Shown here one piece after another: positions 50,939 to 59,668 of a stretch of DNA of 64,000 nucleotides; position 1 is the first letter of the stretch, and each line of letters opens with the position of its first letter. Source of the DNA: Shewanella electrodiphila. GTDB lineage: Bacteria > Pseudomonadota > Gammaproteobacteria > Enterobacterales > Shewanellaceae. The position numbers were made by a program, and so were the translations under genes. The notes under the pieces are model-generated. The model did not search any database, had not been told where the DNA came from, and worked only from the letters and a program-made list of their open reading frames with translations. The stretch lies in assembly GCF_023283985.1 (NCBI RefSeq), contig NZ_JAKIKU010000017.1, positions 1-64,000 of the forward strand. Direction: 5' to 3'.

Positions 50939-53356
50939 ATGTCAGAGAATAGTTATGATTCTTCGAGTATTAAGGTTTTAAAAGGCCTTGATGCAGTTCG
51001 TAAGAGACCAGGGATGTACATCGGCGATACAGATGATGGTACGGGTCTTCATCACATGGTATTCGAAGTGGTCGATAACTCTATCGATGAAGCCTTAGCG
51101 GGTCACTGTAATGACATTACTATCACCATTCATGCTGATGGTTCTGTATCTGTTACAGATGATGGCCGTGGTGTTCCAGTTGCAATCCATGAAGAAGAAG
51201 GGGTTTCAGCTGCAGAAGTTATTATGACCGTACTTCATGCTGGTGGTAAGTTCGATGATAACTCATACAAAGTTTCTGGTGGTTTGCACGGTGTAGGTGT
51301 TTCGGTAGTAAACGCATTATCTGAAAAACTGCAAATGATCATTCGTCGTGATGGTCATATTTATGAACAGTTCTACACTATGGGTGTTCCAGATGCGCCT
51401 ATCGCACCAGTTGGTGATACTGAAAAGACTGGGACTCATATCCGTTTTTGGCCAAGTGCTGAAACCTTCTCAGATACCTTGTTCCATTTTGATATTCTTG
51501 CCAAACGTGTACGTGAATTATCATTCTTGAACTCAGGTGTGGGTATCCGCCTTGTTGACGAACGTGATGAGCGTAATGAATTCTTTAAATACGACGGCGG
51601 TATTAGCGCATTCGTAGATTACTTGAACCGTAACAAGACGCCAATCAACAAAGACGTATTCCACTTTACTCAAGAACGTGAAGATGGCATTACCGTTGAA
51701 GTCGCAATGCAGTGGAATGATGGTTATCAAGAAAGCATTTTCTGTTTTACCAATAACATTCCACAACGTGATGGTGGTACTCACTTAGCGGGTTTCCGTG
51801 GTGCATTAACACGTAACTTAAATAACTACATGGAGCGTGAAGGCTTCAATAAGAAAGGCAAAACCAACGCAACGGGTGATGATGCTCGTGAAGGTTTGAC
51901 CGCGGTTGTTTCTGTAAAAGTACCAGATCCAAAGTTCAGTTCACAAACCAAAGATAAATTGGTTTCAAGTGAAGTGAAAGGCGCTGTAGAACAAACAATG
52001 GGTGAGCAATTAAATGATTACCTATTAGAAAACCCTGTCGATGCAAAATTGATTGTGGGTAAGATTGTTGATGCCGCTCGAGCTCGTGAAGCAGCGCGTA
52101 AAGCTCGTGAAATGACACGTCGTAAAGGCGCACTCGATTTAGGTGGTTTGCCAGGTAAACTTGCAGATTGCCAAGAGAAAGACCCTGGTCTTTCTGAAAT
52201 CTACATAGTGGAAGGGGACTCTGCTGGCGGATCAGCCAAGCAGGGACGTAACCGTAAAAACCAAGCGATTCTTCCGCTTAAAGGTAAAATCTTAAACGTT
52301 GAGAAAGCACGTTTTGATAAAATGTTATCTTCGCAAGAAGTGGCAACGTTAATTACTGCACTAGGTTGTGGTATCGGCCGTGAAGATTACGACCCAGAGA
52401 AAACCCGTTATCATAACATCATCATCATGACCGATGCCGACGTCGATGGCTCGCACATTCGTACCTTGCTATTGACCTTCTTCTTCCGTCAAATGCCTGA
52501 GCTAATTGAGCGTGGCTTTATCTATATTGCACAGCCTCCTTTGTTTAAAGTTAAAAAAGGTAAGCAAGAGCAGTATCTAAAAGATGAGCCGGCGTTAACT
52601 GAATACTTAACTACTCAAGCGTTAGATGGCACTCATATTTATCCGACTCAAGGCGCTCCAGGTATGACTGGTGAACCTTTAGAACGTTTAGTGAGCCAAT
52701 ATCGTGAAGTTGAAGCAATCATTGATCGTTTAGCTAAACGTTACCCTGAGTCTATTACTAATCGTATGATCCATCATCCAGGTGTGAGCAATGAAATGCT
52801 ATCTGATGAAGGTCAAATGAAGCAGTGGTGTGATGCATTCGTGGCAGACTTAATTGAACTTGAGTCTGACGGCGTGATTTACAGCATTGAGCCGGTATTA
52901 GATCCAGAGCGTAAAGCTTACCTGCCTAGCTTAACGATTCGTAAGCATGGTATCGATACGAATTACTTGTTCAGCTATGACTTCTTCCAGTCAAACGACT
53001 ACTCGCTTATTGCTAAGCTAGGTAGAGCGTTAGACGGTATGATTGAAGAAGGCGGTTACATCAAACGTGGTGAGCGTATGAAGGAAGTAGAAACTTTCTT
53101 AGAAGCGCTTGAGTGGACGATGAGCGAAGCTAAACGTGGTCTTTATATCCAACGTTATAAAGGATTGGGTGAGATGAACCCTGAGCAATTGTGGGAAACT
53201 ACAATGGATCCTGAAACACGTCGTATGTTACGTGTGACGATTGAAGATGCTGTAGGTGCTGATCAACTATTTACAACGTTAATGGGTGATCAAGTAGAGC
53301 CACGTCGTGACTTTATTGAAACTAACGCATTGAACGTAGCTAACTTAGACGTGTAA
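50939..53356 (+). CDS. gyrB: DNA gyrase subunit B
   Basis: ATPase subunit of gyrase, 805 residues. GHKL ATPase motifs EVVDNSIDEA (about 41-50), DDGRGVPV (about 73-80), GGLHGVGVSVVNALS (about 114-128); Toprim EGDSAGGSAKQGRNR (about 424-438) and the DADVDG metal site. Begins 15 bases after recF, and is followed by a strong terminator. Confidence 0.97.
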   Translation: MSENSYDSSSIKVLKGLDAVRKRPGMYIGDTDDGTGLHHMVFEVVDNSIDEALAGHCNDITITIHADGSVSVTDDGRGVPVAIHEEEGVSAAEVIMTVLHAGGKFDDNSYKVSGGLHGVGVSVVNALSEKLQMIIRRDGHIYEQFYTMGVPDAPIAPVGDTEKTGTHIRFWPSAETFSDTLFHFDILAKRVRELSFLNSGVGIRLVDERDERNEFFKYDGGISAFVDYLNRNKTPINKDVFHFTQEREDGITVEVAMQWNDGYQESIFCFTNNIPQRDGGTHLAGFRGALTRNLNNYMEREGFNKKGKTNATGDDAREGLTAVVSVKVPDPKFSSQTKDKLVSSEVKGAVEQTMGEQLNDYLLENPVDAKLIVGKIVDAARAREAARKAREMTRRKGALDLGGLPGKLADCQEKDPGLSEIYIVEGDSAGGSAKQGRNRKNQAILPLKGKILNVEKARFDKMLSSQEVATLITALGCGIGREDYDPEKTRYHNIIIMTDADVDGSHIRTLLLTFFFRQMPELIERGFIYIAQPPLFKVKKGKQEQYLKDEPALTEYLTTQALDGTHIYPTQGAPGMTGEPLERLVSQYREVEAIIDRLAKRYPESITNRMIHHPGVSNEMLSDEGQMKQWCDAFVADLIELESDGVIYSIEPVLDPERKAYLPSLTIRKHGIDTNYLFSYDFFQSNDYSLIAKLGRALDGMIEEGGYIKRGERMKEVETFLEALEWTMSEAKRGLYIQRYKGLGEMNPEQLWETTMDPETRRMLRVTIEDAVGADQLFTTLMGDQVEPRRDFIETNALNVANLDV

Positions 53357-53380
53357 CAATTATTCGTTAAGTCTTAAATT

Positions 53381-53409
53381 AAAAGGGAAAGCTTTGCTTT
53401 CCCTTTTTT
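53381..53409 (+). terminator. Terminator of gyrB
   Basis: Twelve-base perfect stem AAAAGGGAAAGC / GCTTTCCCTTTT with a three-base loop and T run. Confidence 0.85.
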
Positions 53410-53495
53410 GTGCCTACATCTCAGTGTCACACTCAAACATACTCATCCCAATACATTTACACATACACAATCACAATCACCTACTTACACAAAAC

Positions 53496-53882
53496 CTATT
53501 TCTGCTTTTCTGTGATTTGCAGACTCAATGTCTGAATCGCAATTTCTAATTTTTTAATCTCTCTTTGGGTTGCACTGCGGTTCATCTCATTAAAGGTCCA
53601 CATTTTTATTGCTATTTGCATCATACTACTCAGTAGTAGGCCCACTCCCCATTGCAGTTTAGTTGCCATTGATGACTCTACAAAAAAGAATTCATAGCCA
53701 CACCACAACATCAGAGCAGAAAGACCAAATGCAACAATAGTCGATATGATCATCCAGCCACCTAGCCTACCTTGATAGGCACTTGCCAACATACTCCACA
53801 AATTGGGGTCTCGATTTATTTGGGCTTTTAATAACTCATTTTCATGCTCAAGCTGTTCACGTATTTTGTCATCTAAACTCAT
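53496..53882 (-). CDS. Small two-span membrane protein paired with ECF sigma factor (possible DUF6768)
   Basis: A 128-residue protein: acidic N-terminal cytoplasmic segment, two hydrophobic spans (about 42-67 and 78-92) and a C-terminal helix with heptad-like pattern (REIKKLEIAIQTLSLQI). It starts two bases after the sigma stop codon, with AAGGA within the sigma gene end, so translation is coupled. Position suggests an anti-sigma or sensor role, but it lacks the zinc-binding anti-sigma signature (HX3CX2C). I think it belongs to the DUF6768 family, from memory only. Confidence 0.6.
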   Translation of the reverse strand: MSLDDKIREQLEHENELLKAQINRDPNLWSMLASAYQGRLGGWMIISTIVAFGLSALMLWCGYEFFFVESSMATKLQWGVGLLLSSMMQIAIKMWTFNEMNRSATQREIKKLEIAIQTLSLQITEKQK

Positions 53883-53884
53883 AA

Positions 53885-54415
53885 TTAATCCTTATCTAAT
53901 ACTTGTTTTAACGCTGCTCTGGCTCGAAACAGTCTTGATTTAACTGTGCCTGAAGCAATGTTTAAAATGTGACTTATTTCACTGAGACTGAAGCCTTCTA
54001 AGTAAAATAAATGAATGACCTGATGCTCAATTAAGCTTAAATGCTTCATTGCTTGTGCTAACTCTGATGTATCGGTTTTGGTTTCTGCTGCTATCTCACC
54101 TATTGCATCAAGTGGGGTGTACATATGCTTTTTATTGCTTTTGACCATATCTAAAACTTGCCAATGAGTTAGTTTAAATAACCAAGTCTTAAATGCTGCA
54201 GGATCATTTATTCTAGTCATTGTTGTTGAAAGCTTTAGCCATGCCTCTTGAACAGCATCCTGAGCTAGCCCTTTGTTGCTGGTTGTTCTATATGCAAACG
54301 ACAATACTTGCGGATAAAAGTGCTGATAGAGCTGATCAAACGCTTTTAAATTTCCAGCTTGCGCTTCAAGTACCCAAAGTTCTATTTGTGCTTGTCGGAT
54401 AAATAGATACTCCAT
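53885..54415 (-). CDS. ECF-type RNA polymerase sigma factor
   Basis: Sigma-70 family factor of 176 residues. Region 2 spans about 20-85 (FDQLYQHFYPQVLSFAYRTT, AQDAVQEAWLKL, FKTWLFKLTHWQVLD), region 4 about 120-172 (VIHLFYLEGFSLSEISHILNIASGTVKSRLFRARAAL). The start may be the ATG chosen here or a TTG five codons earlier; neither has a clear ribosome site. The 330-base gap to the HDOD gene would hold its promoter; no matched ECF motif was recognised. Confidence 0.85.
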   Translation of the reverse strand: MEYLFIRQAQIELWVLEAQAGNLKAFDQLYQHFYPQVLSFAYRTTSNKGLAQDAVQEAWLKLSTTMTRINDPAAFKTWLFKLTHWQVLDMVKSNKKHMYTPLDAIGEIAAETKTDTSELAQAMKHLSLIEHQVIHLFYLEGFSLSEISHILNIASGTVKSRLFRARAALKQVLDKD

Positions 54416-54745
54416 GTAAGGTTTTAACAAGATGTAGAGTAAAGACGAGAGACAACATTGAATGGTTCGGTTTTTTATTATTTATTTTTACTGTGATGAC
54501 TCATAGAGGTAATGATATAAGCAAAGGGTTATAAATCATTATCCTTTAAAGGGATAAAATAAATTTGTTTGTTTGGATATCATGTTACGTTCACTTTTAG
54601 ACATTATTGGGAGATATCTTTTTATATTTCCAAATGTGTGAAGTGGTTACGTTCTTGATTCCTTGCGGTCGCTATACTTTATACTAGAACACAGTAAAGG
54701 ATTACTCTCGGTTTAGCGGTTATTACTTTTACTTAGGTCATACAA

Positions 54746-55822
54746 GTGGTTAAAGCATTATTTAATAAGATATTTAATATTCGCTCTAAGAAAGAGGTGA
54801 ATGCTGCTAGCGCATTAAATTCGCAAAACAGTCTTTTATCTAAAACGGCTTCTGTAAACGCATCACATGCGGTGAGCAAAACGGCGACACATCAGTCTAC
54901 AAATCAGCCAGCGGCAACGATGGCAATCGCTGTCGACTCTTCAGCTTTGTTCTACAGCTTATTGTTTCCTGTAAGCGATCAAGACACTGGTGGAATGGCC
55001 AATAGTTTAGAGCGCAATGTTCTATCTAAAATTGAGCTGGCTTTTAGTTCGCCAAAAGTGATTGCAGAGAAGGTACTTAAATTGCCAAGCCGTCTATCTG
55101 AGTTAGATAGAAAGTTGGCTCAAGAAGATATTGATACTAAAGATTTGCTCGGCATGATTGAACAAGATCCTGTTTTGAGTATCGAGGTTTTAAAACTATG
55201 TAATTCCAGTGCCTTTAAACGTTCTGACAAAGAGATTACTAGCTTACAGCAAGCTGTGGTTCAAATTGGTTTGCAGCAGCTGCAGTTGTTTGTACGTACT
55301 AGTTTGATGAAAGAAATGATAAATATTAAGCCTATTTACTTCAGGCGTTTTGGTGCCGAAATTTGGCGTCACTCTATGCAGGTTGCCTTTCTTGCGAAGG
55401 CGTTTGCTGACGAGGATGGTGACACAGCTTTTTTTCTCGGTTTATTGCATGATGTGGGTAAAATTGCCATTTTTAAAATGATGATTGAAGCTTTTCGACA
55501 AGCAGAACCGGGTGAACAGCCTAGCTCAGTGTTGTTTAAGCAAGTCATGACCACTAAATCATTAAGCTTAAGTGCGTTGCTGGTTAAACATTGGCAGTTA
55601 CCTGCTCAATTTGAACAGCCATTAGCGCAACTGGCTAACTCACTTCATCAACCTACTGATCCATTAGCAATCGCGGTATGGCGAGCCAATATTGTCAGTG
55701 AATGTTCTATGCTAAAGCAGGTGAATAAATTAACTGTTGAGGCGCAGGGACAACTTTTGTCTCAAGTGAAAATAGATGCCGAGCAGTTTGAAGTGCTGCA
55801 TCAAAAATTGCTGAGTTTATAG
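54746..55822 (+). CDS. HDOD domain signal-transduction protein
   Basis: A 358-residue cytosolic protein with a low-complexity N-terminus (Ser/Ala-rich, about 1-65) and an HDOD domain (about 105-310) including LPSRLSELDRKLAQ, DPVLSIEVLKLCNSSAF and an intact-looking GLLHDVGKIAIF. Members regulate motility, c-di-GMP or chemotaxis. Start is GTG with TAGG upstream. Output is not evident. Confidence 0.82.
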   Translation: MVKALFNKIFNIRSKKEVNAASALNSQNSLLSKTASVNASHAVSKTATHQSTNQPAATMAIAVDSSALFYSLLFPVSDQDTGGMANSLERNVLSKIELAFSSPKVIAEKVLKLPSRLSELDRKLAQEDIDTKDLLGMIEQDPVLSIEVLKLCNSSAFKRSDKEITSLQQAVVQIGLQQLQLFVRTSLMKEMINIKPIYFRRFGAEIWRHSMQVAFLAKAFADEDGDTAFFLGLLHDVGKIAIFKMMIEAFRQAEPGEQPSSVLFKQVMTTKSLSLSALLVKHWQLPAQFEQPLAQLANSLHQPTDPLAIAVWRANIVSECSMLKQVNKLTVEAQGQLLSQVKIDAEQFEVLHQKLLSL

Positions 55823-55868
55823 TTATAAGTTGATCTAACTTCGACGTGATTAATGCTTGATGAACAAT

Positions 55869-55896
55869 AAAAAACGCGCCGAAAGGCGCGTTTTTT
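55869..55896. terminator. Bidirectional terminator between HDOD gene and glyS
   Basis: Perfect stem AAAAACGCGCC / GGCGCGTTTTT capped by a GAAA tetraloop, between convergent genes. Confidence 0.9.
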
Positions 55897-55920
55897 ATAA
55901 GTGCTTATAAGACATATTCA

Positions 55921-57990
55921 TTACTGAAGTAATGAAATATCCGCAGCGTGTAAGAATTGTTCACGTAAGCTATTTAACAGTGCTAAACGGTTATTCTTAA
56001 GTGCTACATCATCAGCCATTACCATCACATCTTCAAAGAAGGTATCAACGCTTTCACGTAGATTTGCTAGTAAAGATAATGCTTCTTGATAGTTAGCGGC
56101 AGCAAATAAAGGCGCTAGCTGAGGTTGTAGCGCTACTAATTTGTCTGCTAGTGCTTTTTCAGCACTTTCAACTAAAAGTCCTGAATCAATAGTAGATGGG
56201 ATTTCACCTTCAACTTTAGCCAAGATATTAGACACACGCTTATTGGCAGCAGCAAGTGCTGATGCTTGTTCTAAAGTTCTGAAGTGAGCCACAGCTTTAA
56301 TACGACTTTCAAAATCTGCAGGGGCTGTAGGTTTGCGTGCTAAGACCGCAAGAATAACATCAACACCCACACCTTGATCTTGATACCAAGAACGGAAGCG
56401 GCCCATAAAGAACTCAAGTACTTGCTCAGATACTTTATCGTTAGTCAGGTTTTCACCGTGTAACTCTTTTGCTTTAGCAATCAAATCAACTAAATCTAAC
56501 GGTAAATTGTTCTCTAAACAAAGACGCAAAATACCGATAGCAGCACGGCGAAGTGCGAATGGATCAGCTGCGCCTTTTGGTGCTTGGCCAATACCAAAAA
56601 TACCCACTAAAGTATCAAGCTTTTCAGCTAATGCGACACAGATTGAGATAGGTGCAGTAGGCACAGTATCGCCAGAGAATTTAGGTTTGTATTGCTCAGC
56701 AAGAGCAACAGCAACCGCTTCAGTTTCACCGTCTAAGCGTGCGTAATGCATGCCCATGGTGCCTTGAAGGTCGGTAAATTCCATCACCATATTTGTCATC
56801 AAGTCTGACTTAGACAATAAACCTGCACGCGCAGCTTCTTCGCTATTTGCACCTATGCTGGTGGCAATGAAACTCGCCATACCTGAAATACGTTCAACGC
56901 GGGCTTTAATCGTGCCTAATTGCTTTTGGAAAACAACAGACTCTAAGCTGGATAAACGTGTTTCTAAAGACTGTTTTTTGTCAGTTTCAAAGAAGAACTC
57001 AGCATCAGCAAGGCGAGGGCGAACGACTTTCTCGTTACCCGAAATAATCTGCTGTGGATCTTTAGATTCAATATTGGTGACGAAGATAAAGTTAGGTAAT
57101 AACTGACCCGCTTTATCAAATACTGGGAAGTATTTCTGATCGCCTTTCATGGTGTAAACCAAGGCTTCAGCTGGCACATCTAAGAATTTTTCTTCGAAGC
57201 TTGCAGTCAACACAACCGGCCATTCAACCAATGCTGTGACTTCTTCAAGTAGTTCATCTTCAAGTTCTGCCACGCCGCCGATTTGTTTGGCTGCAATTTC
57301 AGCATTCACTTTAATGATGTCTTTTCGACGTTGGTAGTCAGCTAATACTTTACCTTGCGTTTCTAACTCGGTTAAGTAGTTGTCTGCATGGTCTAGTTCA
57401 AAGGTATCCACCCCCATGAAACGATGGCCACGGATCGTGCGTGCTGATTCAATACCTAATAATTCACCAGCAACTAACTCATCACCTAATAACATGGTTA
57501 CGGTGTGAACAGGACGGATAAACTGTGTGGTATTGCTACCCCAGCGCATAGGCTTAGGAATAGGTAACTTATCAAGAGATTTTTGTGCCATCGTTGCAAT
57601 AAGTGACTTAGTTTCAACACCAACCACTTTTGCTTGATGTAATAACCATTCGCCTTTATCTGTTTTAAGACGGTCAGCTTGTTCAACGGTAATACCGTTA
57701 CCACGAGCCCAGCCCATAGCGGCTTTTGTTGGGTTACCTTCAGCATCAAATGCTTGTGCAACTGCAGGGCCACGTTTTTCAACAACTTTGTCTGCTTGAG
57801 CGACAGCGAGTTGCTCAATACTAATCGCTAGACGGCGAGGCGCTGCATACCAAGTAGCATCGGCAAAAGCTAATTCTGCTTTAGTTAACTCTTCGGTAAA
57901 GTTTGCTAGAAATGACTCTGCAAGTTTACGTAATGCTTTTGGTGGTAATTCTTCTGTACCCACTTCAATGAGTAAGTTTTCAACGTTCAT
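55921..57990 (-). CDS. glyS: Glycyl-tRNA synthetase beta subunit
   Basis: Beta chain (689 residues) of the alpha2beta2 glycyl-tRNA synthetase. N-terminal LLIEVGTEELPPKALRKLAESF is diagnostic; the HD-like and C-terminal tRNA anticodon-binding domains follow. Starts nine bases after glyQ in one operon. Confidence 0.96.
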   Translation of the reverse strand: MNVENLLIEVGTEELPPKALRKLAESFLANFTEELTKAELAFADATWYAAPRRLAISIEQLAVAQADKVVEKRGPAVAQAFDAEGNPTKAAMGWARGNGITVEQADRLKTDKGEWLLHQAKVVGVETKSLIATMAQKSLDKLPIPKPMRWGSNTTQFIRPVHTVTMLLGDELVAGELLGIESARTIRGHRFMGVDTFELDHADNYLTELETQGKVLADYQRRKDIIKVNAEIAAKQIGGVAELEDELLEEVTALVEWPVVLTASFEEKFLDVPAEALVYTMKGDQKYFPVFDKAGQLLPNFIFVTNIESKDPQQIISGNEKVVRPRLADAEFFFETDKKQSLETRLSSLESVVFQKQLGTIKARVERISGMASFIATSIGANSEEAARAGLLSKSDLMTNMVMEFTDLQGTMGMHYARLDGETEAVAVALAEQYKPKFSGDTVPTAPISICVALAEKLDTLVGIFGIGQAPKGAADPFALRRAAIGILRLCLENNLPLDLVDLIAKAKELHGENLTNDKVSEQVLEFFMGRFRSWYQDQGVGVDVILAVLARKPTAPADFESRIKAVAHFRTLEQASALAAANKRVSNILAKVEGEIPSTIDSGLLVESAEKALADKLVALQPQLAPLFAAANYQEALSLLANLRESVDTFFEDVMVMADDVALKNNRLALLNSLREQFLHAADISLLQ

Positions 57991-57999
57991 ATTCTACCT

Positions 58000-58905
58000 C
58001 TACTTACACATTGGGAAACCAAGCGCTTCACGTGCTTGGTAATAAGATTCAGCAACACCTTTTGCCATAGTACGTACACGCAAAATATAGCGTTGACGTT
58101 CTGTAACCGAAATTGCATGGCGCGCATCAAGTAAGTTAAATGCATGAGAGGCTTTCATTACTTGCTCGTAAGCTGGCAATGGTAAAGGCTTTTCTAGGGT
58201 TAATAATTTCTGGCAGGCTTTTTCACAATCATCAAATTGCTTAAATAGCACTTCAACATCAGCGTGTTCGAAGTTATAAGTTGATTGCTCCACTTCATTT
58301 TGATGGAAAATATCGCCGTACATCACTTTGCCCATCGGGCCGTCAGTCCAGACAAGATCATAAACACTGTCAACTTCTTGGATATACATCGCAAGACGTT
58401 CTAGACCATAGGTGATTTCACCAGTGACAGGCTTACACTCTATACCACCGACTTGTTGGAAATAGGTAAATTGCGATACTTCCATACCGTTTAACCAAAC
58501 TTCCCAACCTAAGCCCCAAGCACCTAGTGTTGGCGACTCCCAGTTATCTTCAACAAAACGCACGTCATGAACGCCCATATCCACACCTAGTGCTTCTAAA
58601 GAACCAAGATATAACTCTTGAATGTTACTTGGAGAAGGCTTAAGCACTACTTGGAATTGGTAGTAATGTTGTAGGCGGTTAGGGTTTTCACCGTAGCGGC
58701 CATCGGTAGGTCGGCGACATGGTTGCACATATGCGCTGCTCATTGGCTCTGGGCCTAATGAACGCAAAAATGTCATCGGGTGGAATGTACCTGCACCCAC
58801 TTCCATGTCCAATGGTTGAACGATTGCGCAACCTTGCTGCGCCCAGTATTCCTGCAGGGTCATAATGAAGCCCTGGAATGTCTTTACGTCGTGTTTCGTC
58901 GTCAT
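58000..58905 (-). CDS. glyQ: Glycyl-tRNA synthetase alpha subunit
   Basis: Catalytic chain (301 residues) forming glycyl-adenylate. TFQGFIMTLQEYWAQQGCAIVQPLDMEVGAGTFHPMTFLR (within 9-48) and PCRRPTDGRYGENPNRLQHYYQFQVVLKPSP (within 62-92) are class II motifs of the family. Translated before glyS. Confidence 0.96.
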   Translation of the reverse strand: MTTKHDVKTFQGFIMTLQEYWAQQGCAIVQPLDMEVGAGTFHPMTFLRSLGPEPMSSAYVQPCRRPTDGRYGENPNRLQHYYQFQVVLKPSPSNIQELYLGSLEALGVDMGVHDVRFVEDNWESPTLGAWGLGWEVWLNGMEVSQFTYFQQVGGIECKPVTGEITYGLERLAMYIQEVDSVYDLVWTDGPMGKVMYGDIFHQNEVEQSTYNFEHADVEVLFKQFDDCEKACQKLLTLEKPLPLPAYEQVMKASHAFNLLDARHAISVTERQRYILRVRTMAKGVAESYYQAREALGFPMCK

Positions 58906-59025
58906 GTCCGCTTATCTACTGGTTGAGGCTAAAAATAGAAAATGGTTTTGATTATACCTTGTAGATTAATACAGATGTAGGTTATTTTTTAACGTAGAGA
59001 TTAAAAATTTAAATGGGCTATACAA

Positions 59026-59586
59026 ATGGATCTGAAACGCTGTGCTTGGTTGAGTAACGACCCGCTTTATATCGATTATCATGATAACGTTTGGGGAAGG
59101 CCTGTTTATGATCCCATCGTGTTATTTGAGAAGCTGTGCCTTGATGGCCAACAAGCTGGATTATCTTGGATAACTATTTTAAAGAAGCAGCATAATTACC
59201 AAGATTTGTTTGCTAACTTCGATCCTAAAGTCATTGCCACTTTTGACGATGCTAAAGTAGAGGAGTTATTACTTAACCCTGGGATAGTTAGAAACCGTTT
59301 GAAAGTGAATTCTATCATCAAAAATGCTAAAGCCTATTTGGCTTTTGTGGAACAAGGAAATGACTTTTCAAAATTTCTGTGGGAGTTTGTCGGATGTGAG
59401 CCGAAAATCAATCACTTCGCTACGATGTCAGAAGTGCCAGCGCAAACGCCTGAATCTGAAGCCATGTCTAAAGCCTTAAAAAAGCTCGGTTTTAATTTTG
59501 TCGGGCCGACAATTTGTTATGCATTTATGCAAGCGGTAGGGATGATTAATGACCATACAACAGACTGTTTTCGTTATGGAAAGTAA
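59026..59586 (+). CDS. tag: DNA-3-methyladenine glycosylase I
   Basis: Base-excision enzyme of 186 residues removing 3-methyladenine. CAWLSNDPLYIDYHDNVWG (within 7-25) with the zinc ligands Cys7/His20, FEKLCLDGQQAGLSW, and the C-terminal zinc residues in NDHTTDCFRY are present. Divergent to glyQS; no strong ribosome site. Followed by a terminator that contains a parS sequence. Confidence 0.94.
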   Translation: MDLKRCAWLSNDPLYIDYHDNVWGRPVYDPIVLFEKLCLDGQQAGLSWITILKKQHNYQDLFANFDPKVIATFDDAKVEELLLNPGIVRNRLKVNSIIKNAKAYLAFVEQGNDFSKFLWEFVGCEPKINHFATMSEVPAQTPESEAMSKALKKLGFNFVGPTICYAFMQAVGMINDHTTDCFRYGK

Positions 59587-59611
59587 TTTTTAGGTCAATA
59601 ATCTTTATATA

Positions 59612-59645
59612 AAAAAGGGATGTTCCACGTGGAACATCCCTTTTT
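59612..59645. terminator. Terminator fused with a parS site
   Basis: A 34-base perfect palindrome: five A, GGGA, the 16-base core TGTTCCACGTGGAACA (59621-59636), TCCC, five T. It works as a bidirectional terminator between tag and the amidohydrolase gene, while the core is a textbook ParB-binding parS sequence. Confidence 0.8.
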
Positions 59646-59668
59646 GTTATCTAGTAGCTGGATAGTTA

